This document shows positions 7,642-15,965 of a stretch of 64,000 bases of DNA, piece after piece. Origin of the DNA: Lachnospiraceae bacterium (GTDB lineage: Bacteria; Bacillota; Clostridia; Lachnospirales; Lachnospiraceae); contig SVEG01000018.1 in the NCBI GenBank assembly GCA_015057505.1, positions 1 to 64,000 on the forward strand, given 5' to 3'. A program made the position numbers and the translations under genes. How positions within the stretch are numbered: position 1 is the stretch's first letter; each line of letters opens with the position of its first letter. Under the pieces are notes generated by a model. The model worked only from the letters and a program-made list of their open reading frames with translations, did not search any database and was not told the origin of the DNA.

Positions 7642-8163
7642 ATGTCAGAGGCAAAATGGTATGTAGTTCATACTTATTCCGGTTATGAGAACAAGGTAAA
7701 AGCAAATATCGAGAAAACCATCGAGAACCGTAAACTTCAGGATCAGATTCTTGAGGTGTCAGTTCCGATGCAGGATGTAGTCGAATTGAAGAACGGCGTT
7801 AAGAAACAAGCGCAGAAGAAACTGTTTCCGGGCTATGTTCTGGTAAACATGTTCATGAATGATGACACTTGGTATGTTGTACGTAATACCAGAGGTGTTA
7901 CAGGCTTTGTAGGACCGGGATCAAAACCTGTTCCCTTGACAGATGCAGAGATGAAGTACTTAGGAATTCAGGGCGGTGCCGGTGAGGTACTTGTGGATTT
8001 CGAAGTTGGCGATGCAGTAACGGTTACATCAGGTGCTTGGGAAGATACAGTCGGAGTTATCAAGAGTATCAACCAGAGTAAACAGAGCGTGATAATTCAT
8101 GTTGACATGTTCGGTCGTGAAACACCGGTAGAAATAAGTTTCACAGATATCAAGAAGATGTAA
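7642..8163 (+). CDS. nusG: Transcription elongation/termination factor NusG
   Basis: 173 aa. The NGN domain (residues 1-~115) begins with the typical KWYVVHTYSGYENKVK and includes FPGYVLVNM. A C-terminal KOW domain follows (about 120-173, FEVGDAVTVTSGAWEDTVGVI). It binds RNA polymerase and modulates pausing and Rho or ribosome coupling. The order secE-nusG-rplK is conserved across bacteria. Confidence 0.97.
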   Translation: MSEAKWYVVHTYSGYENKVKANIEKTIENRKLQDQILEVSVPMQDVVELKNGVKKQAQKKLFPGYVLVNMFMNDDTWYVVRNTRGVTGFVGPGSKPVPLTDAEMKYLGIQGGAGEVLVDFEVGDAVTVTSGAWEDTVGVIKSINQSKQSVIIHVDMFGRETPVEISFTDIKKM

Positions 8164-8183
8164 GCTTCGATATTTTTCGGAGC

Positions 8184-8233
8184 GTGGGAGTCAAGCAAGA
8201 TGCGGCTTTGTGACGCAAAGACGCTAATACCAC
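8184..8233 (+). promoter_or_regulatory. L1-type autoregulatory hairpin before rplK
   Basis: The rplK leader contains GTGGGAG (8184-8190) and AATACCAC (8226-8233). These form a stem GTGG/CCAC with inner GTC/GAC and TGCG/CGCA stems. The GTGGGAG...ATACCAC pattern is that of ribosomal-protein L1 binding-site mimics in Gram-positive L11/L1 operons. A second copy lies before rplA. Confidence 0.65.
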
Positions 8234-8254
8234 ATTTATTTAGGAGGTGCCGAA

Positions 8255-8680
8255 ATGGCTAAGAAAGTATCAGGATATATTAAATTACAGATCCCTGCCG
8301 GCAAGGCAACACCGGCTCCGCCGGTTGGTCCTGCATTGGGACAGCATGGTGTAAACATTGTACAGTTTACAAAAGAATTTAACGCAAGAACAGCAGATCA
8401 GGATGGAATGATCATTCCGGTTGTTATTACAGTTTATGCTGACAGAAGCTTCAGCTTCATAACAAAGACTCCGCCTGCTGCAGTATTATTAAAGAAGGCT
8501 TGTAAGATTCAGTCAGGTTCAGGTGTTCCGAACAAGACTAAGGTAGCAAGCATTTCCAAAGCAGAACTTCAGAAAATTGCTGAGCTTAAGATGCCTGATT
8601 TAAATGCAGCATCTGTAGAGGCTGCTATGAGCATGATCGCAGGTACAGCAAGAAGTATGGGAATCACTGTAGTAGACTGA
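8255..8680 (+). CDS. rplK: 50S ribosomal protein L11
   Basis: 141 aa with the full L11 pattern. The N-terminal domain has the proline-rich [20 protein letters not shown], and the C-terminal rRNA-binding domain contains [14 protein letters not shown]. It sits at the base of the L7/L12 stalk in the GTPase centre. RBS TAGGAGGTG is strong. It is followed by rplA after a 72-nt hairpin-bearing gap. Confidence 0.97.
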   Translation: MAKKVSGYIKLQIPAGKATPAPPVGPALGQHGVNIVQFTKEFNARTADQDGMIIPVVITVYADRSFSFITKTPPAAVLLKKACKIQSGSGVPNKTKVASISKAELQKIAELKMPDLNAASVEAAMSMIAGTARSMGITVVD

Positions 8681-8706
8681 TAACGGTTTTTAGAACCATT
8701 TATTAC

Positions 8707-8739
8707 GTGGGAGACCATTAAGGTCGAATATAATACCAC
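8707..8739 (+). promoter_or_regulatory. L1-type autoregulatory hairpin before rplA
   Basis: GTGG (8707-8710) / CCAC (8736-8739) enclose GACC (8713-8716) / GGTC (8722-8725), with GGGAGACC and TAATACCAC flanks. This is the same motif as the one before rplK, in a compact form. Such hairpins mimic the 23S L1 site so that free L1 can repress translation. Confidence 0.7.
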
Positions 8740-8752
8740 TAGGAGGTTAATC

Positions 8753-9448
8753 ATGAAAAGAGGAAAAAGATATTTAGAGTTAGCAAAGAAATTTGATCGT
8801 GCTAATCTTTATGATGTAGCTGAAGCAATCTCTATCGTAAAGCAGAATGCATCAGCAAAATTTGATGAAACAATTGAAGCTCATATCAGAACAGGTTGTG
8901 ACGGACGTCACGCTGACCAGCAGATCCGTGGTGCTGTTGTATTGCCTCATGGAACAGGTAAGCAGGTTAGAGTATTGGTTTTCGCTAAGGGTGCTAAGGC
9001 TGACGAGGCATTGGCAGCAGGTGCAGAATTCGTAGGTGGCGAGGAGTTAATTCCGAAGATTCAGAACGAGAACTGGTTTGAGTTTGATGTTGTAGTTGCT
9101 ACACCGGATATGATGGGTGTTGTAGGTCGTTTGGGACGTGTACTCGGACCTAAGGGATTAATGCCGAACCCTAAGGCTGGTACAGTTACAATGGACGTTA
9201 CTAAGGCCGTTAACGATATCAAAGCCGGTAAAATCGAGTACAGACTTGACAAAACCAATATTATTCACGTTCCGCTTGGCAAGGCTTCTTTCTCAGAGGA
9301 GCAGATTGCGGACAACTTCCAGACTCTTATCGATGCAATCAATAAGGCAAAACCCGCTGCTGTTAAGGGTGCTTACTTAAAGAGCGTTATCCTTACATCA
9401 ACAATGGGCCCCGGAGTTCGTTTGAACGTTACAAAACTTACAAACTAA
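8753..9448 (+). CDS. rplA: 50S ribosomal protein L1
   Basis: 231 aa, normal length. It shows the conserved MKRGKRYLE start, [20 protein letters not shown] and [12 protein letters not shown], and the C-terminal [11 protein letters not shown]. It forms the L1 stalk at the E site and represses its own operon through the leader hairpins. AGGAGG precedes the ATG by 6 nt. Translation of this part is highly codon-adapted. Confidence 0.97.
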   Translation: MKRGKRYLELAKKFDRANLYDVAEAISIVKQNASAKFDETIEAHIRTGCDGRHADQQIRGAVVLPHGTGKQVRVLVFAKGAKADEALAAGAEFVGGEELIPKIQNENWFEFDVVVATPDMMGVVGRLGRVLGPKGLMPNPKAGTVTMDVTKAVNDIKAGKIEYRLDKTNIIHVPLGKASFSEEQIADNFQTLIDAINKAKPAAVKGAYLKSVILTSTMGPGVRLNVTKLTN

Positions 9449-9462
9449 TTTCAGGAAATTGG

Positions 9463-9491
9463 TTGACATTATATATAATTAATGCTATAAT
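9463..9491 (+). promoter_or_regulatory. Consensus sigmaA promoter of rplJL
   Basis: TTGACA (9463-9468), 17-bp spacer, TATAAT (9486-9491). It is a perfect match to the consensus, just after the rplA stop. Transcription should start near 9498 and enter the L10 leader. Confidence 0.93.
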
Positions 9492-9497
9492 GCAGAA

Positions 9498-9620
9498 TTG
9501 TGAATTGCCCAAGACAGTAGGTGCTTGATAAAAGCGTAAAGGTAACACGCCTACCGAGGTAATGTAAGATCTTTTTAGAACTTATAAGCCTATGCTGTTT
9601 TGGACAGGATAGGCTTTTTT
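9498..9620 (+). ncRNA. Ribosomal protein L10 leader with attenuator
   Basis: The transcript start is followed by text typical of the L10 leader: AGACAGTAGGTGCTTGATAA, then GGTAACACGCCTACCGAGGT, which form the L10-L12 binding site. It ends in a terminator: AAGCCTATGCTGT (9586-9598) / ACAGGATAGGCTT (9604-9616) with a T run. Excess L10-(L12)4 complex would bind and favour termination. Confidence 0.9.
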
Positions 9621-9633
9621 CGTGTATACATTG

Positions 9634-9752
9634 AGCAGGGCGAAGCTTTTGATTGAACATTCGCCATGCTTGCATGAGCGATGTTTCAAGCAAAACGCTT
9701 CATGCGGCGAAAGCCGCGACCCGGACAGCTTTGCTGTGCGGGTGCCCTGCTT
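9634..9752 (+). other. Extra structured element between L10 leader and rplJ
   Basis: After the attenuator lies a GC-richer segment with an outer stem AGCAGGGC (9634-9641) / GCCCTGCTT (9744-9752). Nested arms include GCGGCGAAAGCCGC, CGGACAGC/GCTGTGCG and a long TTGAACAT/ATGTTTCAA arm. It is not part of the standard leader and does not code convincingly. It looks like an inserted multi-branched RNA or a repeat element. Confidence 0.5.
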
Positions 9753-9812
9753 ATAGATAGCATTACAAAGCCTTGTGTCTAACACATTAAATTTTAAGGA
9801 GGTGTATCGAAC

Positions 9813-10304
9813 ATGGCAAAGGTTGAAATTAAGAAACCGATCGTAGATGAGATCAAAGAGTTATTGAAAGACGCTCAGGCAGCAGTAATCGTTGATTACC
9901 GTGGTTTGACTGTAGAAGAAGATACTAAACTTCGTAACAACTTAAGAAAAGAAGGCGTTACTTACAAAGTATACAAGAACACAATGATCCGTTTCGCAAT
10001 CGAGGGAACAGAGTTCGAAGCTTTAGGAAAACATCTTGAAGGACCTACAGCTTTGGCAGTTTCTAAAGAAGATGCTACTGCTCCGGCAAGAATCCTTTTT
10101 AACTTCTCTAAGGAAGCTAAGGCTCTTGAGCTTAAGGCAGGAGTTGTTGACGGAACATACTATGACGAGAAGGGTATTCAGGCAATCGCAAACGTTCCTT
10201 CAAAGGAAGTATTGCTTTCCAAGTTGCTTGGAAGCTTGCAGTCACCTATCGCGAACTTTGCACGCGTTATCAAGCAGGTTGCAGAGAAGCAGGAGAACGC
10301 ATAA
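9813..10304 (+). CDS. rplJ: 50S ribosomal protein L10
   Basis: 163 aa. The N-terminal globular domain includes AAVIVDYRGLTVEEDTKLR and YKVYKNTMIRFAIE. A C-terminal helix recruits L7/L12 dimers. AAGGAGGTG precedes the ATG. Expression is controlled by the upstream leader. The following 107-nt gap to rplL holds two small hairpins (GCGGC/GCCGC and GGGAA/TTCCC). Confidence 0.97.
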   Translation: MAKVEIKKPIVDEIKELLKDAQAAVIVDYRGLTVEEDTKLRNNLRKEGVTYKVYKNTMIRFAIEGTEFEALGKHLEGPTALAVSKEDATAPARILFNFSKEAKALELKAGVVDGTYYDEKGIQAIANVPSKEVLLSKLLGSLQSPIANFARVIKQVAEKQENA

Positions 10305-10411
10305 GTTTTTATATCGCGGCAACTTGACAGCCGCATTTAAGGGAATGTAGTTCCCGCATTACAAAATAACAAACAATAAAATTTAAAACATATTTATGGA
10401 GGTAAAATAAA

Positions 10412-10789
10412 ATGGCTAAATTAACAACAGCAGAATTTATCGAAGCTATCAAAGAGCTTACAGTATTAGAGTTAAATGACTTAGTAAAAGCATGTGAAGA
10501 GGAGTTTGGTGTATCAGCAGCAGCAGGTGTTGTAGTTGCAGCAGCAGGTGCTGGCGCAGCAGCAGAAGCTGAAGAGAAGACAGAGTTCGACGTAGAGCTT
10601 ACAGAAGTAGGTCCTAACAAGGTTAAGGTTATCAAGGTAGTTCGTGAAGCTACAGGTTTAGGCCTCAAGGAAGCTAAGGACGTAGTTGATGGTGCTCCTT
10701 CAATGCTTAAGCAGGGTATCAGCAAGGAAGAGGCTGAGGCTCTTAAGGCTAGCTTAGAAGCAGAAGGCGCTAAGATTACATTAAAGTAA
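10412..10789 (+). CDS. rplL: 50S ribosomal protein L7/L12
   Basis: 125 aa. The N-terminal dimerisation domain (about 1-35) is joined by an Ala-rich hinge (residues ~35-55) to the C-terminal factor-binding domain with [20 protein letters not shown]. It forms the mobile stalk that recruits elongation factors. RBS TGGAGG. It is the last ribosomal-protein gene here: a terminator follows and rpoB is separately promoted. Confidence 0.97.
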   Translation: MAKLTTAEFIEAIKELTVLELNDLVKACEEEFGVSAAAGVVVAAAGAGAAAEAEEKTEFDVELTEVGPNKVKVIKVVREATGLGLKEAKDVVDGAPSMLKQGISKEEAEALKASLEAEGAKITLK

Positions 10790-10828
10790 GTGAGCGTAGC
10801 TACAAGCCATGCAATAATTTAACAAATG

Positions 10829-10866
10829 AAGCTCCGTCAAGCTTGCTTGTACCGGAGCTTTTTTTG
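10829..10866 (+). terminator. Terminator after rplL
   Basis: Stem AAGCTCCG (10829-10836) / CGGAGCTT (10853-10860) around a CAAG/CTTG inner stem, then a T run. It separates rplJL from the downstream PHP gene and rpoBC. Confidence 0.88.
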
Positions 10867-10895
10867 TTAAATTATTATACGGCGCCAGCCGTAAA

Positions 10896-11012
10896 ACGAG
10901 CAACGCGCTGCGTCGCGAGTTCGCATGGCTAGTGCTGCTCGTGGCGCAGCGCGTCGCGAGTTTGCATGGCTAGTATTGCTCGTGACGCAGCGCGTCGCGA
11001 GTTTGCGTGGCT
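10896..11012 (+). repeat. 41-bp GC-rich tandem repeat, about 2.9 copies
   Basis: Three head-to-tail units start near 10896, 10937 and 10978. The shared TCGCGAGTT core recurs exactly every 41 bp (10913, 10954, 10995), followed by GCATGGC or GCGTGGC. The units are rich in CG and partly self-complementary (CTCG...CGAG). Base composition differs sharply from the AT-rich surroundings. The last unit runs into CTTTTTT, just before the next RBS. Confidence 0.85.
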
Positions 11013-11039
11013 TTTTTATCCAAAACAGGAGGCTTTGTA

Positions 11040-11837
11040 ATGAACAACATCAGGGATTTTTTGTACGACAGCGAAAATCAAAACCTCATGGCAAACTACC
11101 ATACCCATACCAAGCGCTGTATGCATGCCGGCGGAACAGATAGGGAATATGTAGAAGCGGCAATAGAAGCAGGTTTTAAAATTCTCGGTTTTTCTGACCA
11201 TACACCGCAGGCATACACGGATTTTGTTTCGAGAATGAGAATGACAATGTCGCAGCTTGAAGACTATGTGGATTCGATTCTTTCACTTAAGAAGGAGTAT
11301 CAAAGCGATATTAAAATATTGCTTGGCCTTGAAACAGAATATTTCCCGTCACTTTTCGACGATTTGCTTCGTGAGACTGACAACTACCCGTTTGATTATA
11401 TGATAATGGGGCAGCACTGGCTTTACGGAGAAATGCCGGAGACAGTTTCAACAAAACCGCGAACAGACGATGAGTTCCTTAAGAATTATGTTGAACAGGT
11501 GCTTGAAGGGATGAGAACAGGTTGCTTTTCATATCTGGCACATCCGGATGTAGTTAATTTTGTGGGAGATGTTGCGATTTACAAAAAGCACATGACACGT
11601 CTTGCAGAAGAGATGAAGAGCATGCGTATCCCGCTTGAAATAAATGCACTCGGATTTGCTGATAACAGATTTTATCCTAATAAAGCATTCCTTGAGGTTG
11701 TTTCTGAGGTGGGGAATGATTGCGTGGTTGGTGTTGATGCACATGCACCAAAGATGTTACTTGACGAGAGCCGAAGACAAGGCTGTCTTGATCTTGCAAA
11801 AAAATACAATATAAATATACTTAACCGCATTGTGTAA
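11040..11837 (+). CDS. PHP-domain histidinol-phosphatase (HisJ-like)
   Basis: 265 aa from the ATG at 11040, supported by AGGAGG 7-8 nt upstream; an in-frame ATG at 11007 lies in the repeat and lacks an RBS. It has the PHP metal motifs: NYHTHTKRCMHAGG at the N-terminus, GFSDHTP, GLETEYFP, HPDVVNF and the C-terminal GVDAHAP. The family dephosphorylates histidinol phosphate in histidine synthesis, although related PHP phosphoesterases are hard to separate by sequence. No other his gene is nearby; it sits between rplL and rpoB. Confidence 0.8.
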   Translation: MNNIRDFLYDSENQNLMANYHTHTKRCMHAGGTDREYVEAAIEAGFKILGFSDHTPQAYTDFVSRMRMTMSQLEDYVDSILSLKKEYQSDIKILLGLETEYFPSLFDDLLRETDNYPFDYMIMGQHWLYGEMPETVSTKPRTDDEFLKNYVEQVLEGMRTGCFSYLAHPDVVNFVGDVAIYKKHMTRLAEEMKSMRIPLEINALGFADNRFYPNKAFLEVVSEVGNDCVVGVDAHAPKMLLDESRRQGCLDLAKKYNINILNRIV

Positions 11838-11860
11838 TTACCTGATGCGGTTTTCTTTTT
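11823..11860 (+). terminator. Terminator overlapping the PHP gene stop
   Basis: Stem AACCGCAT (11823-11830) / ATGCGGTT (11845-11852) with a 14-nt loop that contains the stop codon, then TTCTTTTT. Confidence 0.75.
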
Positions 11861-11949
11861 GAGGGAAACTGCATTTCCAAAAAAGTTTTCTTTGTAAACT
11901 CTTTTAATTTTATACAAAAATAAAATGTGAAATATATCCAAAATTTTGG

Positions 11950-11978
11950 TTGACATGCTTTTCTATTTGTGGTATCAT
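11950..11978 (+). promoter_or_regulatory. sigmaA promoter of rpoBC
   Basis: TTGACA (11950-11955), 17-bp spacer, TATCAT (11973-11978). It gives rpoBC a transcript independent of rplJL. Confidence 0.88.
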
Positions 11979-11988
11979 GAAAAATGCA

Positions 11989-12046
11989 CTATTGTGGTGT
12001 AATAGGTCTATCTATGCGCAAAAATAGGCATAAAGATAGGTTTTTA
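11989..12046 (+). other. rpoB leader hairpin region
   Basis: Between the promoter and rpoB is a short leader with CTATCTATGC and GCATAAAGATAG (about 12008-12043) that can pair, followed by GTTTTTAT. It resembles a weak attenuator in the rpoB leader. No terminator-strength stem is present. Confidence 0.4.
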
Positions 12047-12070
12047 TAAAAAAATCAAGGGGTGACGCCA

Positions 12071-15000
12071 ATGGAGAAAAACAGAATACGTCCGGTGAAA
12101 ACAGGCAAGAGTATGCGTATGAGCTATGCGAGACAGGAAGATGTTCTCGATATGCCGAATCTTATTGAGATTCAGAAGGACTCTTACCAGTGGTTTTTGG
12201 ACGAAGGCCTCAAAGAAGTATTTGAAGATATCTCACCTATCGCTGACTACAGTGATCATTTGAGATTGGAATTTGTGGATTTTGTTTTATGCGAAGACGA
12301 CGTAAAGTATACGATCGAAGAGTGTAAGGAAAGAGATGCAACTTATGCAGCTCCGCTTAAGGTGAAGGTAAGACTTTACAACAAGGATAAAGACGAAATC
12401 AACGAACATGAAATATTTATGGGTGATTTGCCGCTTATGACAGCTACAGGCACATTCGTTATTAACGGTGCAGAGCGTGTTATCGTAAGCCAGTTGGTTC
12501 GTTCCCCCGGTATTTATTACGGCATCGCACATGATAAGATTGGTAAAACATTGTATTCATGCACAGTTATTCCCAACAGAGGTGCATGGCTTGAGTACGA
12601 GACAGACTCAAACGATGTTTTCTATGTAAGAGTTGACCGTACAAGAAAGGTACCGATTACAGTTCTTATCCGTGCACTTGGTTACGGAACAAAGAATGAA
12701 ATTTTAGAGATTTTCGGTGAAGAACCGAAGCTTCTCGCAAGCTTTAACAAGGAGCCTTCAGATGTAAATGACAGCTATGAAGGCGGCCTTTTAGAACTTT
12801 ACCGTAAAATACGTCCCGGTGAGCCGTTGTCTGTTGACAGTGCAGAGAGCTTGCTTACAGCTATGTTCTTTGATCCCAGAAGATATGACCTCGCTAAGGT
12901 TGGACGTTACAAATTCAATAAAAAGCTTCATCTTAAGAATCGTATAAAAGGTCATAAGCTGGCTGAGGATGTTATCGATGAGACAACAGGCGAAGTTATC
13001 GCAGAAGCCGGAGTTGAAGTATCCAGAGAATTGGCAACAAAGATTCAGAATGCTGCCGTTAAATTTGTATGGATTGAGACAGAGGAGAGAAAAGTAAAAG
13101 TTCTTTCCAATATGATGGTTGATTTAAGAGAGTATGTTGACTGTAATCCGAGAGAACTAGGTATTACAGAGGATGTATTCTATCCTGTGCTTGCAGGTAT
13201 TCTTGAAGAGTGTGGCGATGATAAAGAAGCCCTTCTTGAAGCTATTAAGCGTGATGCAGCAGACCTTGTTCCGAAGCATATTACCAAGGAAGATATTTTA
13301 GCTTCCATTTCATATAATATGAACCTTGAGTATGGTATCGGCAACTCAGATGATATCGACCACTTGGGTAACAGAAGAATCCGTGCGGTTGGTGAACTTT
13401 TACAGAATCAGTACAGAATCGGTCTTTCACGTATGGAGAGAGTTGTTCGTGAGAGAATGACAACACAGGATTTGGATGGCGTATCACCGCAGTCACTTAT
13501 CAATATTAAGCCTGTTACTGCAGCTGTTAAGGAATTCTTCGGAAGTTCACAGCTTTCACAGTTCATGGATCAGAATAACCCTCTTGGTGAGCTTACTCAT
13601 AAGAGACGTCTTTCTGCATTGGGACCGGGCGGTCTTTCAAGAGATCGTGCAGGTTTCGAGGTTCGAGACGTTCACTATACTCACTACGGAAGAATGTGTC
13701 CCATTGAGACACCCGAAGGTCCTAACATCGGTTTGATTAACTCTCTTGCATGCTTCGCAAGAATTAATGAATACGGATTTATCGAGGCACCTTATCGTAA
13801 GGTTGACAAGAGCGATCCTAAGAACCCTGTTGTTACAGATGAGGTAGTATATCTTACAGCTGATGAAGAAGATAACTACATTGTAGCACAGGCTAACGAA
13901 CCGCTTGATGAGAAAGGTCATTTTGTTCGTGCATCAGTATCAGGTCGTTATAAGGAAGAGACATCTCAGTTTGATAAAGCTAAGATTGATTTGATGGACG
14001 TTTCACCTAAGATGGTATTCTCAGTTGCGACATCCATGATTCCTTTCCTTGAGAATGACGATGCTAACCGTGCGCTCATGGGATCTAATATGCAGCGTCA
14101 GGCAGTTCCGCTTATGACAACAGAAGCTCCAGTTATCGGTACAGGTATCGAGGCTAAGGCTGCTGTTGACTCAGGTATTTGTGTTGTTGCCAAGAAGGCA
14201 GCTACAGTTGAGCGTTCAACATCCAAGGAAATCGTACTTCGTTATGACGAGGACGGATCTAAGGAGACATATAAATTAATCAAGTTTTCACGTAGTAACC
14301 AGTCTAACTGTTACAATCAGAAGCCCATTGTATTCAAGGGCGAGCATGTTGAAGCGGGACAGGTAATCGCTGACGGTGCTTCGACAGCGAAGGGTGAGAT
14401 CGCACTCGGTAAGAACCCTCTTATCGGTTTTATGACATGGGAAGGTTATAACTACGAGGATGCTGTTCTTTTGAGTGAAAGACTTGTACAGGATGATGTT
14501 TACACATCAATCCATATTGAAGAGTACGAAGCAGAAGCACGTGATACCAAGCTCGGACCGGAAGAGATTACAAGAGATGTTCCGGGTGTTGGTGAAGATG
14601 CGCTTAAGGATCTCGATGAGAGAGGTATTATCCGTATCGGTGCAGAAGTTCGTGCGGGAGATATTCTTGTTGGTAAAGTAACTCCTAAGGGAGAGACAGA
14701 GCTTACAGCCGAGGAGAGACTTCTTAGAGCAATTTTCGGCGAGAAGGCAAGAGAAGTAAGAGATACTTCCCTTAAGGTTCCTCACGGTGAGTACGGTATT
14801 GTTGTAGATGCTAAGGTGTTTACAAGAGAGAACGGCGATGAGATGTCACCGGGAGTTAACCAGACAGTTCGTATATATATTGCACAGAAGAGAAAGATTT
14901 CTGTTGGTGATAAGATGGCCGGCCGTCATGGTAACAAGGGTGTTGTTTCGCGTATTTTACCTGTAGAAGACATGCCGTTCCTTCCTAACGGAAGACCGCT

Positions 15001-15931
15001 CGATATAGTTCTTAATCCTTTGGGCGTTCCTTCTCGTATGAATATCGGACAGGTGCTTGAGATTCACTTGAGTCTTGCGGCCAAAGCACTTGGTTTTAAC
15101 ATTGCTACACCTGTATTCGATGGTGCAAATGAGTATGATATCATGGATACACTCGATTTAGCTAACGATTATGTTAATCTTGAGTGGGATGAGTTCAAAG
15201 CTAAATATCAGGAGTCATTGTTACCTGAGGTTATGGAATATTTGGAAGATAATCTTGACCACAGAGAGTTGTGGAAGGGTGTTCCGATTTCAAGAGACGG
15301 TAAAGTAAGACTTCGTGATGGACGTACAGGCGAGTATTTTGACAGCCCTGTTACAATAGGACACATGCATTATCTCAAACTTCATCATCTGGTTGATGAT
15401 AAGATCCATGCACGTTCTACAGGTCCTTACTCTCTCGTAACTCAGCAGCCTCTCGGTGGTAAAGCACAGTTCGGTGGACAGCGTTTTGGTGAGATGGAGG
15501 TTTGGGCACTTGAGGCATATGGTGCTTCCTACACATTGCAGGAAATCCTCACTGTTAAATCTGATGATGTTATCGGACGTGTTAAGACTTACGAGGCAAT
15601 TATCAAAGGTGATAATATTCCTGAGTCAGGTATACCGGAATCATTCAAGGTATTACTCAAAGAGTTGCAGTCACTTGCTCTCGATGTAAGAGTACTTCGC
15701 GAGGATGAGACTGAAGTTGAAATCATGGAAAGCGTTGATTACGCAGACGGTGAGATTCAGAAGATGCTTCAGGGCGAAAGACTCAGAGAAGAAAGAGAGT
15801 CACTTGGTGCATTCGGTTATCAGGAGCAGGTTTTTGAAGATGAAGAGCTTGTTTCTGTAGCAGAAGAAGACGAAGTTTATGAAGATGACAGTTACTACGG
15901 ATATGACGATGGTATGTCAGATGATGAATAA
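12071..15931 (+). CDS. rpoB: RNA polymerase subunit beta
   Basis: 1286 aa from the ATG at 12071; the GTG nine bases earlier lies within the AAGGGGTGA ribosome-binding site. Full-length beta includes the fork/rifampicin region ([34 protein letters not shown]) and the catalytic-side motifs ([35 protein letters not shown]). The C-terminal tail is acidic and Tyr-rich. The rifampicin cluster looks wild-type by eye ([24 protein letters not shown]). It forms the catalytic core with rpoC, 34 bp downstream. Confidence 0.98.
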   Translation: MEKNRIRPVKTGKSMRMSYARQEDVLDMPNLIEIQKDSYQWFLDEGLKEVFEDISPIADYSDHLRLEFVDFVLCEDDVKYTIEECKERDATYAAPLKVKVRLYNKDKDEINEHEIFMGDLPLMTATGTFVINGAERVIVSQLVRSPGIYYGIAHDKIGKTLYSCTVIPNRGAWLEYETDSNDVFYVRVDRTRKVPITVLIRALGYGTKNEILEIFGEEPKLLASFNKEPSDVNDSYEGGLLELYRKIRPGEPLSVDSAESLLTAMFFDPRRYDLAKVGRYKFNKKLHLKNRIKGHKLAEDVIDETTGEVIAEAGVEVSRELATKIQNAAVKFVWIETEERKVKVLSNMMVDLREYVDCNPRELGITEDVFYPVLAGILEECGDDKEALLEAIKRDAADLVPKHITKEDILASISYNMNLEYGIGNSDDIDHLGNRRIRAVGELLQNQYRIGLSRMERVVRERMTTQDLDGVSPQSLINIKPVTAAVKEFFGSSQLSQFMDQNNPLGELTHKRRLSALGPGGLSRDRAGFEVRDVHYTHYGRMCPIETPEGPNIGLINSLACFARINEYGFIEAPYRKVDKSDPKNPVVTDEVVYLTADEEDNYIVAQANEPLDEKGHFVRASVSGRYKEETSQFDKAKIDLMDVSPKMVFSVATSMIPFLENDDANRALMGSNMQRQAVPLMTTEAPVIGTGIEAKAAVDSGICVVAKKAATVERSTSKEIVLRYDEDGSKETYKLIKFSRSNQSNCYNQKPIVFKGEHVEAGQVIADGASTAKGEIALGKNPLIGFMTWEGYNYEDAVLLSERLVQDDVYTSIHIEEYEAEARDTKLGPEEITRDVPGVGEDALKDLDERGIIRIGAEVRAGDILVGKVTPKGETELTAEERLLRAIFGEKAREVRDTSLKVPHGEYGIVVDAKVFTRENGDEMSPGVNQTVRIYIAQKRKISVGDKMAGRHGNKGVVSRILPVEDMPFLPNGRPLDIVLNPLGVPSRMNIGQVLEIHLSLAAKALGFNIATPVFDGANEYDIMDTLDLANDYVNLEWDEFKAKYQESLLPEVMEYLEDNLDHRELWKGVPISRDGKVRLRDGRTGEYFDSPVTIGHMHYLKLHHLVDDKIHARSTGPYSLVTQQPLGGKAQFGGQRFGEMEVWALEAYGASYTLQEILTVKSDDVIGRVKTYEAIIKGDNIPESGIPESFKVLLKELQSLALDVRVLREDETEVEIMESVDYADGEIQKMLQGERLREERESLGAFGYQEQVFEDEELVSVAEEDEVYEDDSYYGYDDGMSDDE

Positions 15932-15965
15932 AAATAAGCGTTTAGTATAGAAGGGAGTGTCATTC

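Noticed and set aside
10896..11012. CRISPR array
   Set aside because: Units are directly abutting with no unique spacers, so this is a simple tandem repeat.
12287..12532. Minus-strand frames inside rpoB, rpoC and other long genes
   Set aside because: They overlap well-supported conserved genes, lack ribosome-binding sites and show no recognisable protein motif.
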